From the NCBI RefSeq assembly GCF_023008165.1, contig NZ_JAKQZA010000004.1:248001-312000 (forward strand): a DNA stretch of 64,000 bases, written 5' to 3'. Positions 18,106-26,037 of the stretch are shown piece after piece. Source of the stretch: Kordiimonas laminariae. Its GTDB lineage: Bacteria > Pseudomonadota > Alphaproteobacteria > Sphingomonadales > Kordiimonadaceae. The position numbers and the translations under genes are program-made. Below the pieces are notes generated by a model that worked only from the letters and a program-made list of their open reading frames with translations, had not been told where the DNA came from and searched no databases. Each line of letters starts with the position of its first letter. Position 1 is the stretch's first letter.

Positions 18106-19074
18106 ATGGAAAAGATGCCGCTCATACAAGTTTTCGCCCTTGGCGGAACAATTGCCATGACCCCGGGAACCGCCGGGGTTGTGCCTTCACTTGATGCAAA
18201 ATCCCTTGTGGATGCAGTGCCTTCTCTCACTGATATTGCAGAAATCCAAGCCGAAACCTTGGCTGCAGTTGGCAGTGCCAACCTGAGTTTTCAGCAGATA
18301 TATGATGTGTGCAGGCGCGCTGAGGCTGCTGACTGTAATGGTGTGGTTATTACGCAAGGTACAGATACGCTCGAAGAGACATCTTTCCTCGCAAGCCTTC
18401 TTTATAAAGGTGATAAACCGCTTATTTTCACAGGTGCCATGCGTACACCAAATCAGCCGGGCGCTGATGGACCCTCTAATCTCTATAATGCGGTGCTGGC
18501 GGCTGCCAGCGGTGAAGTGAACGGTGTTTCACTTTTGATGAACACGGAAATTCATGATCCTGCGCTTGTAGCAAAAGAACATACGGCAGAGGTTTCGGCT
18601 TTTGTTTCCCGCGGATTTGGCCCTGTAGCCCGCATAATTGAGGGCGAGGTTCGCACATTACGGGCGATTGAGCCAATCGCGGATATTGAATTTTGTGAAC
18701 CAGAATCAGTGGCGCTAGTGAGTGCTGCACTGGATTTGGAGCCTGTTTTTATAGAAAAGGCGCCTGATCTTGGTTTTAAGGGAATGGTAATTGAAGCTTT
18801 TGGGGCAGGGCATTTGCCTGAGGCTTGGGCTGATGCTGCGGCAGAATTGGCAAGCGAAATGCCGGTAGTGCTCTCGACACGGATCACTGAAGGACCTGTT
18901 CTTGAAAACTCATACGGTTATAAAGGCGCAGAAATCGATTTGCTTAACAGAGGGCTTTTGCCTTCTGGATACCTAAAAGGCCGTAAGGCCCGTATCCTTC
19001 TATCGTTGCTGCTTGCAGAAAATGCAGGAACAGCAAAAGCACGCTTTATTGAGGCGGTAAGGAAGCTTGGCTAA
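18106..19074 (+). CDS. L-asparaginase (type I/II fold)
   Basis: 322 aa. The first active-site threonine is Thr15 in FALGGTIAM, and the second motif VITQGTDTLEE carries Thr86 and Asp87. Hydrolyses asparagine to aspartate and ammonia. No signal peptide is visible, suggesting a cytoplasmic enzyme. It is 24 nt downstream of ald, consistent with an amino-acid deamination operon. Its fold is unrelated to the Ntn-type asparaginase at 11793-12794. The stop codon lies inside the terminator hairpin. Confidence 0.94.
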   Translation: MEKMPLIQVFALGGTIAMTPGTAGVVPSLDAKSLVDAVPSLTDIAEIQAETLAAVGSANLSFQQIYDVCRRAEAADCNGVVITQGTDTLEETSFLASLLYKGDKPLIFTGAMRTPNQPGADGPSNLYNAVLAAASGEVNGVSLLMNTEIHDPALVAKEHTAEVSAFVSRGFGPVARIIEGEVRTLRAIEPIADIEFCEPESVALVSAALDLEPVFIEKAPDLGFKGMVIEAFGAGHLPEAWADAAAELASEMPVVLSTRITEGPVLENSYGYKGAEIDLLNRGLLPSGYLKGRKARILLSLLLAENAGTAKARFIEAVRKLG

Positions 19075-19085
19075 GCTTCCTTTTT
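19061..19085 (+). terminator. Terminator overlapping the asparaginase stop codon
   Basis: Perfect 8-bp stem GGAAGCTT/AAGCTTCC, 4-nt loop, TTTTTC tail. The TAA stop (19072-19074) lies in the loop and 3' arm. Confidence 0.85.
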
Positions 19086-19538
19086 CTATGTTTTGAGCTG
19101 GATTGCTTCAAGTTTCATTAGGAGTGAATTTAAGGTGTTAAATTCATTATCCGATAGCTTTTCGATGATGTCCGCTTCGTAATTAAGGGCGATTGGAACA
19201 ACTTGCTTGTAAATCTCGATGCCCGAGTCTGAAAGCGTTAGCACCGAGCGGCGCTTATCTTCCGGTGAAAATTTACGTTCCAGGCGCCCTGCATCAATAA
19301 GTTTATTCACCGCCCTCGATACAGCTACTTTATCCATTGCAGTTCGGTCAGCAACCTGTCCGGCAGATAATTCAGGTTCTTCGCCGACAACAGCCATAAC
19401 GCGCCATTCTGGAAGGCTTAATTGGAAGCGTTCTTCATATTGAGCGGCAATTCCCTGGCTTATTCGGTTCGACAAAACCGACAAACGGTAAGGTAGAAAT
19501 TCGCCCAGATATAACGCACCATTTTGCTTTTTTTCCAT
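19086..19538 (-). CDS. MarR family transcriptional regulator
   Basis: 150 aa winged-helix repressor. Visible are the dimerisation helix LPYRLSVLSNRISQGIA, the recognition region LSAGQVADRTAMDKVAVSRAVNKLIDAGRLERK and the wing DKRRSVLTLSDSG. ATG 19538 is used because GAGG precedes it; a TTG 24 nt upstream is less likely. It faces the hppD operon and an inverted repeat lies between them, so it probably represses aromatic amino-acid catabolism until an intermediate binds, as known for HmgR/HpdR-type regulators. Confidence 0.93.
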   Translation of the reverse strand: MEKKQNGALYLGEFLPYRLSVLSNRISQGIAAQYEERFQLSLPEWRVMAVVGEEPELSAGQVADRTAMDKVAVSRAVNKLIDAGRLERKFSPEDKRRSVLTLSDSGIEIYKQVVPIALNYEADIIEKLSDNEFNTLNSLLMKLEAIQLKT

Positions 19539-19561
19539 TACGGCCTCATGCTGTTCTTGCA

Positions 19562-19583
19562 ATTAGTTTCGTTTGTAACTAAT
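19562..19583. promoter_or_regulatory. Probable MarR operator
   Basis: Inverted repeat ATTAGTT-N8-AACTAAT in the 125-bp gap between marR and hppD; extending inward, 8 of 9 positions per arm agree. Size and symmetry suit a MarR dimer, and the position would block both promoters. Confidence 0.65.
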
Positions 19584-19663
19584 ATGATCGCAACTTAATT
19601 CAAAGGTGTTTTTAACCAAACACCGAATCCCTTTCTACATGCCACTGGAGGAGTTGTGGAGTC

Positions 19664-20752
19664 ATGTCAGATCTTTTTGAAAATCCAATGGGCCTATGCG
19701 GATTTGAATTCGTAGAATTTACAGCACCAGAAAAGGGCATTATCGAGCCGCTTTTCGAAGCAATGGGCTTCACAAAGGTTGCGAACCACCGTTCGAAGGA
19801 TGCTTCACTTTGGCGTCAGGGCGGTATTAACTTTATCACAAACTATGAACCAAAGAGCCCTGCACACTATTATGCGGAAGAGCACGGTCCATCAGCGTGT
19901 GGTATGGCGTTCCGCGTTAAAGACGCACACTTTGCTTATAACAAACTTCTTGAACTTGGTGCTCAACCAGTTGAAGTGCCTACAGGGCCAATGGAGCTTC
20001 GTCTACCTGCGATTAAGGGTATTGGTGGTGCGCCACTTTATCTGGTTGATCGTTTTGAAGAAGGTCAGACAATTTATGATATCGATTTTGAGTGGATTGA
20101 AGGCGTTGACCGTAACCCGGTTGGTTGTGGCTTCAATGTAATTGACCACCTAACACATAATGTGTACCGCGGCCGTATGGCTTATTGGGCTGATTTCTAT
20201 GAGAAGCTGTTTAACTTCAAAGAAATCCGCTACTTCGATATTAAAGGCGAATATACAGGTCTTGTTTCCAAGGCGATGACAGCACCTGACGGTAAAATCC
20301 GTATTCCACTGAATGAAGAAGCAGCTGGTGGTAGCGGTCAGATCGAAGAATTCTTGATGGCATACAACGGTGAAGGCATTCAGCACATCGCATTCTCATG
20401 TGATAACCTGATTGAATGTTGGGACCGCCTGAAAGCTAACGGCGTTAAGTTTATGACAGCGCCTCCAACAACTTATTATGAGATGCTCGAAGAGCGCCTT
20501 CCTGGTCACGGTGAGCCAACAGATGAACTGCAGGCACGTGGTATCCTTCTTGATGGTACAACAGAAGGTGGTGAGCCTCGTCTACTCTTACAGATTTTCT
20601 CAGAAACAGTACTTGGCCCTGTATTCTTCGAGTTCATTCAACGTAAAGAAGATGATGGCTTCGGCGAAGGTAACTTTAAAGCGCTGTTCGAGTCTATCGA
20701 GCGCGATCAGATTGCGCGCGGTGTTCTAGATACAGGTAACGCTGCTGAGTAA
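19664..20752 (+). CDS. hppD: 4-hydroxyphenylpyruvate dioxygenase
   Basis: 362 aa, normal for the family. Converts 4-hydroxyphenylpyruvate plus O2 to homogentisate and CO2. The VOC-fold iron triad is visible as His162 (IDHLTHNV), His241 ([10 protein letters not shown]) and Glu323 (FFEFIQRK). The [18 protein letters not shown] loop and the C-terminal [18 protein letters not shown] are diagnostic. First gene of the aromatic amino-acid operon, facing marR. A GC-rich hairpin follows its stop, perhaps lowering downstream expression. Confidence 0.98.
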   Translation: MSDLFENPMGLCGFEFVEFTAPEKGIIEPLFEAMGFTKVANHRSKDASLWRQGGINFITNYEPKSPAHYYAEEHGPSACGMAFRVKDAHFAYNKLLELGAQPVEVPTGPMELRLPAIKGIGGAPLYLVDRFEEGQTIYDIDFEWIEGVDRNPVGCGFNVIDHLTHNVYRGRMAYWADFYEKLFNFKEIRYFDIKGEYTGLVSKAMTAPDGKIRIPLNEEAAGGSGQIEEFLMAYNGEGIQHIAFSCDNLIECWDRLKANGVKFMTAPPTTYYEMLEERLPGHGEPTDELQARGILLDGTTEGGEPRLLLQIFSETVLGPVFFEFIQRKEDDGFGEGNFKALFESIERDQIARGVLDTGNAAE

Positions 20753-20760
20753 TTAGTTCA

Positions 20761-20787
20761 CCCCGGTGCTCAGGCGCCGGGGTTTCT
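20761..20787 (+). terminator. Intra-operon terminator/attenuator after hppD
   Basis: CCCCGGTGC/GCGCCGGGG stem (one G-U pair), TCAG loop, then TTTCTTGTTT. It lies between hppD and the VOC gene, so partial termination would make hppD the most expressed gene of the operon. Confidence 0.7.
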
Positions 20788-20806
20788 TGTTTGAAAGGGC
20801 CACAAA

Positions 20807-21355
20807 ATGAAACTGCAAGGTATTCACCACGTTGCTTACCGCTGTAAGGACGCAAAAGAGACAGTTGAATTTTACCAAAAGCATATGAATATGGATTTCC
20901 AGCTGGCGATTGCGGAGGACCATGTGCCTTCAACCGGCGCTTATGATCCATATATGCATTTGTTCCTTGATGCTGGTAACGGCAATGTACTTGCGTTCTT
21001 CGAGCTACCAGAACAGCCAGAGATGGGCCGTGACGGTAACACACCAGAATGGGTGCAGCATATTGCGTTCCAAGTAGAAGATATGGATGCGCTTCTTGCT
21101 GCTAAAGAAAGCCTTGAGGCAGCTGGCATAGATGTTTTGGGGCCTACGGACCATACGATTTTCAAATCTATTTACTTCTTCGATCCAAACGGCCACAGGC
21201 TGGAACTCGCAGCTAATACGGCAAAGCCGGGTATGCACAAAGAATTGAAACGAGTTGCACCCGAAATGCTGGAAGAATGGTCTAGAACTAAAAAAGCACC
21301 AAACCATGCCGATTGGGTTCATGGACGCGGTGAGTTCAAACCACACGAAGAATAA
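20807..21355 (+). CDS. VOC family (glyoxalase/dioxygenase superfamily) protein
   Basis: 182 aa. Two beta-alpha-beta-beta-beta modules with metal-ligand candidates in GIHHVAYRC, VLAFFELPE, VQHIAFQVED and GHRLELAAN, so the set looks intact. The family includes glyoxalases, epimerases and extradiol dioxygenases. It lies between hppD and a fumarylacetoacetase-family gene and so probably acts in tyrosine catabolism, but the step is unknown. It does not look like the cupin-type homogentisate dioxygenase. Confidence 0.85.
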   Translation: MKLQGIHHVAYRCKDAKETVEFYQKHMNMDFQLAIAEDHVPSTGAYDPYMHLFLDAGNGNVLAFFELPEQPEMGRDGNTPEWVQHIAFQVEDMDALLAAKESLEAAGIDVLGPTDHTIFKSIYFFDPNGHRLELAANTAKPGMHKELKRVAPEMLEEWSRTKKAPNHADWVHGRGEFKPHEE

Positions 21356-21391
21356 GCTGTTTGATAAAAAGAATTCTAAGGGAAGATACCA

Positions 21392-22399
21392 ATGAAATTA
21401 GCTTCACTTAATGAAGGCCGTGACGGCAAACTGGTTGTTGTATCCCGCGACCTGAAACGCATGACATCTGCGGCAGAGGTTGCGCCAACAATGCAGGCTG
21501 CGATTGATGATTGGGATGCGGTATTACCGCGTCTTCGTGGTTTATACGAAAGCCTGAATTCAGGTGCGATTGAAGGCGAATCATTCCGTGAGGAAGATTG
21601 TGCATCGCCACTGCCGCGCGCTTACCAGTGGGCTGATGGTTCCGCATATGTGAACCATGTTGAGCTTGTTCGCAAAGCACGCAATGCTGAAATGCCTGAA
21701 ACATTCTGGACAGACCCTCTGATGTATCAGGGTGGTTCAGATACATTCCTTGGCCCACGTGAAGATATCGTATTCCCAACTACAGATGGTTGGGGCGTTG
21801 ATTTTGAAGCAGAAATTGCTGTTATCACGAATGATGTATCGCTTGGCGTGAGCCATGAAGATGCAGGATCGCACATCAAGCTTTTGATGCTGGTGAATGA
21901 TGTATCCCTTCGTGGCCTTATTCCAGGTGAACTGGCAAAAGGTTTTGGTTTCTTCCAGTCAAAGCCATCAAGCGCTTTTAGTCCGGTGTGTATCACTCCG
22001 GATGAATTAGGCGATGCTTGGGTAGAGAACAAGGTACACCTGCCGCTTGTTTCTCACCTGAATGGCGACATGTTCGGTAAACCTGAAGCTGGTGTAGACA
22101 TGACATTCGATTTCGCGAAGCTTGTTTCACACGCTGCGAAAACGCGGCCTCTGGGTGCCGGTGCTGTTGTTGGTTCTGGTACAGTTTCCAACAAGCTTGA
22201 TGGCGGCCCAGGTAAACCAGTTTCAGAAGGTGGTGTTGGATATAGCTGTATTGCGGAAATCCGTATGATTGAGACAATCATGAACGGCTCACCAAGCACA
22301 AACTTTATGTCTTTCGGTGATAAAGTTCGCATCGAAATGTTCGATAAAGACGGCGCATCTATCTTTGGTGCTATTGAGCAAACTGTGGTGAAAGGCTAA
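21392..22399 (+). CDS. Fumarylacetoacetate hydrolase family protein
   Basis: 335 aa. The metal-binding core has VDFEAEIAVI, and the substrate segment includes VNDVSLRGLIPGELAKGFGFFQSKPSSAFSP; a GSGTVSNK-like glycine-rich stretch and GDKVRIEMFD complete the fold. In tyrosine breakdown this enzyme splits fumarylacetoacetate into fumarate and acetoacetate. GGGAAG ribosome site. It is 5 nt ahead of maiA, matching the two last steps of the pathway. Shorter than the roughly 420-aa eukaryotic FAH but normal for bacterial versions. Confidence 0.92.
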   Translation: MKLASLNEGRDGKLVVVSRDLKRMTSAAEVAPTMQAAIDDWDAVLPRLRGLYESLNSGAIEGESFREEDCASPLPRAYQWADGSAYVNHVELVRKARNAEMPETFWTDPLMYQGGSDTFLGPREDIVFPTTDGWGVDFEAEIAVITNDVSLGVSHEDAGSHIKLLMLVNDVSLRGLIPGELAKGFGFFQSKPSSAFSPVCITPDELGDAWVENKVHLPLVSHLNGDMFGKPEAGVDMTFDFAKLVSHAAKTRPLGAGAVVGSGTVSNKLDGGPGKPVSEGGVGYSCIAEIRMIETIMNGSPSTNFMSFGDKVRIEMFDKDGASIFGAIEQTVVKG

Positions 22400-22404
22400 G
22401 CCAC

Positions 22405-23055
22405 ATGCGCAAGCTATATGGATATTTCAGATCGTCTGCCGCTTACCGGGTTCGTATTGCGCTTAACCTTAAGGGGCTTGAGTATGAGCATGCGAGCATC
22501 AATCTCAAACCAGGTGTAAGTGAACACCAATCAGACGATTATAAAGCAATGAATCCGCAGGGGCGGGTGCCTTACTTTGTTGATGGTGAGATGGGGCTTT
22601 CCCAGTCACCAGCTATTCTGGAATATCTTGAGGAGGCATACGATAGTGTGCCTCTGCTGCCCGCGGACAAAGAAGGGCGTGCTCGCGTGCGCCAAATCGC
22701 CAGCCTGATTGGCTGTGATATTCATCCGCTCAATAACCTTTCTGTGCTGATGCGCATCAAGGGACAGTTGGGAGCCGATGAAGAAGCGGCGAATTTATGG
22801 TATCATCACTGGATCATTGAAGGCTTTACAGCGCTTGAAAAAATGCTTTCTGAGAGCGAGCAAACAGGCAAGTTCTGTTTTGGAGATACACCAACGCTCG
22901 CAGATGTGTATCTGATACCGCAAATCTGGAATGCACGCCGGTTTAATACCCCGCTTAAAGCATTCCCGACACTTACTCGTATTGAAGCAGCATGTAATGA
23001 ACTTAAAGCTTTCATTGATGCTGCACCAGAAAATCAACCGGACACACCGAAGTAA
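22405..23055 (+). CDS. maiA: Maleylacetoacetate isomerase (zeta-class GST)
   Basis: 216 aa. Glutathione-dependent cis-trans isomerase turning maleylacetoacetate into fumarylacetoacetate. The signature RSSAAYRVRIALNLKG carries the zeta-class Ser-Ser pair; NPQGRVPYF and SQSPAILEYLEE form the glutathione site; a helical C-terminal domain follows. Sits between the FAH-family gene and phhA in one operon. Confidence 0.96.
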   Translation: MRKLYGYFRSSAAYRVRIALNLKGLEYEHASINLKPGVSEHQSDDYKAMNPQGRVPYFVDGEMGLSQSPAILEYLEEAYDSVPLLPADKEGRARVRQIASLIGCDIHPLNNLSVLMRIKGQLGADEEAANLWYHHWIIEGFTALEKMLSESEQTGKFCFGDTPTLADVYLIPQIWNARRFNTPLKAFPTLTRIEAACNELKAFIDAAPENQPDTPK

Positions 23056-23075
23056 CAGTTAGACGGAGTGAAGAC

Positions 23076-23957
23076 ATGCTTATTAAAACAAGGCTAGGCC
23101 GTGAAGTTGAGGTTAACGAAGATTATACTGTTGATCAGAACTGGGAGCATTTCACCCCTGAAGAGCATGATAGGTGGGACCGTCTTTATGCGCGCCAGAA
23201 TGCGCTTCTTCCGGGCCGGGCGTGTAAGGAATTTATGGAAGGCATTGAAAAACTTGAGCTTTCCAAAAGCGGCATTCCAAACTTTGATGATCTTTCAGAC
23301 CGTCTTGAGAAGCTAACCGGTTGGCGTGTGGTTGCTGTGCCTGATTTGGTGCCGGATGAGGTTTTCTTTGATCATTTGGCAAACCGCCGTTTCCCGGCAG
23401 GTAATTTTATCCGCAGTGAAGAGCAGTTGGATTACTTGCAGGAACCAGATGTGTTCCATGATGTGTATGGTCACGTGCCGCTTCTAGCGAACCCAGTGTT
23501 TGCAGATTATATGGAAGCTTACGGTAAGGGCGGCCAACGTGCTATGGGGCAGGGTGTTCTTAAAAACCTCGCGCGCCTTTATTGGTACACTGTGGAATTT
23601 GGCCTTATCAAAACAGATGAAGGTATGCGCATTTATGGTGCAGGCATTCTCAGTTCCAAGTCCGAGAGTATCTATTGCCTTGAGGACGAGAGCCCGAACC
23701 GGATTATGTTTGACCTTAAGCGCCTTATGCAGACGGACTATATCATCGATGATTTCCAACAGACATATTGGGTGATCAACAGTTTTGAAGAACTGCTTGA
23801 ATCTACATATCAGGATTTTGGTCCGCTTTATGATGCGCTCATAAAAGAAGATAAAGTTTACAGCGTTGAAGAAATTGCAGCTAGCGATGATGTGCACCAT
23901 GAAGGCACACAGGCCTATGCCAAGGCCGGTGGCCGCCACGCTAAACAAGCTTCATAA
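23076..23957 (+). CDS. phhA: Phenylalanine 4-monooxygenase
   Basis: 293 aa, bacterial single-domain form without the eukaryotic ACT domain. Hydroxylates phenylalanine to tyrosine using tetrahydropterin and O2. The iron ligands are His128 and His133 (PDVFHDVYGHVPLL) and Glu174 (YWYTVEFGLI). GACGGAG ribosome site. Last gene of the operon, feeding tyrosine into the pathway; the pterin recycling enzyme (phhB) and an aromatic aminotransferase are not in the window. Confidence 0.98.
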   Translation: MLIKTRLGREVEVNEDYTVDQNWEHFTPEEHDRWDRLYARQNALLPGRACKEFMEGIEKLELSKSGIPNFDDLSDRLEKLTGWRVVAVPDLVPDEVFFDHLANRRFPAGNFIRSEEQLDYLQEPDVFHDVYGHVPLLANPVFADYMEAYGKGGQRAMGQGVLKNLARLYWYTVEFGLIKTDEGMRIYGAGILSSKSESIYCLEDESPNRIMFDLKRLMQTDYIIDDFQQTYWVINSFEELLESTYQDFGPLYDALIKEDKVYSVEEIAASDDVHHEGTQAYAKAGGRHAKQAS

Positions 23958-23989
23958 CACTAATAACAACAATAATATTGGGCTGGACT

Positions 23990-24017
23990 GGGCTGTCTCA
24001 TTGAGGCAGCCCTTTTT
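23990..24017 (+). terminator. Terminator of the Phe/Tyr operon
   Basis: GGGCTG/CAGCCC stem extended by CTC/GAG across one T-G pair, with an ATT loop, then TTTTT. Located 33 nt after the phhA stop. Confidence 0.88.
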
Positions 24018-24028
24018 CTGTTTCAAGA

Positions 24029-24385
24029 TTACTGCGCTGCTTTTTTCATCGCAAATAGTGCGGTTTTAATCTCTCGCGATTTATCTTCAAAAGGCCCTGT
24101 TTCCACATAATCTTGCGCGGCGCTCGTATCACCTTTCTTATGTAACATTAACGCCTGATAGGCTTCTTCGTGGAAGTCTGCGTGAATAGACTTTAGCTTT
24201 TTATATTCTTCAGTGTCGGAGAACTCGCTGCCCGGGCCATATATCCACTCGCCAACAATACATTTGTTGTCGGCACGTACACTTTCTGGCGCAGCTTCTT
24301 CTTCGCCAGCAATAATGCGTTTGAGACGCGCTTTTACGTTTGAATGAGCGACAAATCCTTTATCAAGTACTTCTTCTGTTTTCAT
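24029..24385 (-). CDS. Stand-alone CZB (chemoreceptor zinc-binding) domain protein
   Basis: 118 aa. Start at ATG 24385, with CTGGAG upstream. The CZB ligand set is complete: His14 (FVAHSNVKARL), Cys42 (NKCIVGEWIYGPG), His68 and His72 (SIHADFHEEAYQAL). In known proteins CZB domains bind zinc, sense zinc or hypochlorite, and control chemoreceptors or diguanylate cyclases. Here no output domain is fused. It is transcribed separately from its neighbours (terminators on both sides). A partner is not evident. Confidence 0.85.
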   Translation of the reverse strand: MKTEEVLDKGFVAHSNVKARLKRIIAGEEEAAPESVRADNKCIVGEWIYGPGSEFSDTEEYKKLKSIHADFHEEAYQALMLHKKGDTSAAQDYVETGPFEDKSREIKTALFAMKKAAQ

Positions 24386-24478
24386 GAGGGAACTCCAGTG
24401 GTGGGGTTTACGGTTCACTAGACACAACTCACAAAGAAGTTTAATTTGGATTGCTTAAAGAACTATGTATTTGCCAAC

Positions 24479-24506
24479 AAAAAAGCCCCCACCGAATGGT
24501 GAGGGC
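24479..24506 (-). terminator. Terminator of the leucine-dehydrogenase-type gene
   Basis: On the minus strand GCCCTCACC/GGTGGGGGC around an ATTC loop is followed by TTTTTTG. It lies 26 nt after the stop of the minus-strand gene. Confidence 0.88.
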
Positions 24507-24531
24507 TTCTTGAGTTTAAAGGAGTTGTTGC

Positions 24532-25656
24532 TTATTCAGCAGCAGCTGCCAATTTTTCTTCGTTAGCGCGGCGAATGATATCTTCAGCCATTTCGTTGGC
24601 GATGATACCAGTTGGACGTGCTTCAGCGTCACTTGCCTGGAAGATTTTTGTAAGTGTTTCGCCAATGCGAAGTACTTTTTCTTCACGAGCAGCTTCATCA
24701 AGCTTCTCTTTGTAAACTTCTGATTCAACAGAAATAATACCACCAGCGTTGATTACATAATCTGGTGCGTAAAGAATACCGCGCTTGCGCAGCTCTTCGT
24801 CTTCAACGCCTTCAGTTTCAAGCTGGTTGTTTGCAGCACCTGCAATGATTTTCGCTTTAATATCGTCGATTGTCTTAGGGTTCAAACCACCACCAAGAGC
24901 ACATGGTGCGAATACATCAACATCAAGGGCGTGGATACCGTCAGTACCAACAACAGTTACATCACCCATTGCCTTAACAGCTTCGATGTTTGCATCAACA
25001 ATATCTGTCACAGTAACTTTAGCGCCAGCTTTAAGAAGATGACCAACAAGATACTGACCAACGTGCCCAACACCCTGTACAGCAACGCTTACACCGTTAA
25101 GGCTATCTGTTCCAAGCTTGTGTTTAACAGCAGCCTGAATACCAGTGAATACACCAAGAGCAGTGTGCGGAGATGGATCACCAGTACCGAATTCACCACC
25201 GTCTAGACCACAAACGAAGTTTGTTGCTTCTGATGCAGCACCAAGCATATCAGTGTTTGTACCAACATCTTCCGCAGCATAGTAAGTACCGCCAAGGCGG
25301 TTCACCATACGGCCAAAAGCACGCATAAGGTCAGCTGTGCCAAGTTCTTTAGGGTTACCGATGATAACAGACTTACCACCGCCAAGGCGAAGGCCAGCCA
25401 TTGCATTTTTGAAAGACATACCGCGTGAAAGGCGAAGTACGTCATAAATTGCATCTTGTTCACCGCGTGCTTCCGCTACATCAATAGGAGCTACTTTGCG
25501 GTGTGCTGCAGCATAATCCCAAAAGCGTGTACCACCTGTTGCAGGGCCAAGCGCTGTTGAGTGAACTGCGATGATCGCGTTAAGGCCTGTTGCTTCGTCT
25601 GCACAGAAAACAACTTGTTCGTGGTTTTTAAAACTGCGCGAATCAAAAACGGGCAT
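24532..25656 (-). CDS. Leu/Phe/Val-type amino acid dehydrogenase
   Basis: 374 aa. NAD-dependent oxidative deamination of a branched or aromatic amino acid. The glutamate-dehydrogenase-superfamily features are PATGGTRFWDY, catalytic lysine in GLRLGGGKSVIIG, YYAAEDVGTN and the NAD motif VQGVGHVGQYLVGHLLKAGA. It is nearer leucine dehydrogenase in length and motifs, but phenylalanine or valine cannot be excluded. AGAGG precedes the ATG. It is downstream of the leucine-degradation operon though separated by its terminator, so 2-oxoisocaproate supply for that pathway is likely. Confidence 0.92.
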   Translation of the reverse strand: MPVFDSRSFKNHEQVVFCADEATGLNAIIAVHSTALGPATGGTRFWDYAAAHRKVAPIDVAEARGEQDAIYDVLRLSRGMSFKNAMAGLRLGGGKSVIIGNPKELGTADLMRAFGRMVNRLGGTYYAAEDVGTNTDMLGAASEATNFVCGLDGGEFGTGDPSPHTALGVFTGIQAAVKHKLGTDSLNGVSVAVQGVGHVGQYLVGHLLKAGAKVTVTDIVDANIEAVKAMGDVTVVGTDGIHALDVDVFAPCALGGGLNPKTIDDIKAKIIAGAANNQLETEGVEDEELRKRGILYAPDYVINAGGIISVESEVYKEKLDEAAREEKVLRIGETLTKIFQASDAEARPTGIIANEMAEDIIRRANEEKLAAAAE

Positions 25657-25908
25657 TACGATTATCCTCTTCCCAATAATATCCCGAGCAAATACTCGAT
25701 ACCAAAAGAAGCATAAGAACTCTTTATCATCTGGTCTGATGGGGCTTCTTTTATTCCTATGTTGCAGGCAAAGCTTTCTAACAAGAACCAGACTGAATGC
25801 TTTAACCTGAGTACGTGAGCTGCTTTTAGCCTCTCATGTATTGCGGGGGATTATGGCACCATTCACGCGAAATGAGCTTTCGAAGATTCAAAATTTAAGC
25901 AATGAAAT

Positions 25909-25953
25909 GATAGTTTTTATGTTCATTTTTGAAATATGTGAACAAAAACTATC
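25909..25953. repeat. Inverted repeat in the gap between ivd and leucine-dehydrogenase-type gene
   Basis: GATAGTTTTT (25909-25918) and AAAAACTATC (25944-25953) are a perfect 10-bp inverted repeat, continued inward by GTTCA/TGAAC across a 2-nt bulge, with a 13-nt loop. It lies about 250 bp upstream of the leucine-dehydrogenase-type start and just downstream of the ivd terminator. It could be an operator or an RNA structure. Nothing else is evident in the rest of this 381-bp gap. Confidence 0.5.
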
Positions 25954-25970
25954 TGTGCATAATCTACCGC

Positions 25971-26002
25971 AAAGAAAAAGCCAAGGCACAGAGCGCCTTG
26001 GC
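25971..26002 (-). terminator. Terminator of the liu operon
   Basis: GCCAAGGC/GCCTTGGC perfect 8-bp stem with a 7-nt loop, followed on the minus strand by TTTTTCTTT. It separates the leucine operon from the leucine-dehydrogenase-type gene. Confidence 0.88.
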
Positions 26003-26037
26003 GCGATTAGTTCAGGTTTACGTAGCGTAAACTTTAA

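Noticed and set aside
20807-21355. VOC protein considered as a homogentisate dioxygenase
   Set aside because: Known homogentisate dioxygenases are cupins of about 430 aa; fold and length do not fit, so only a weak hypothesis is kept.
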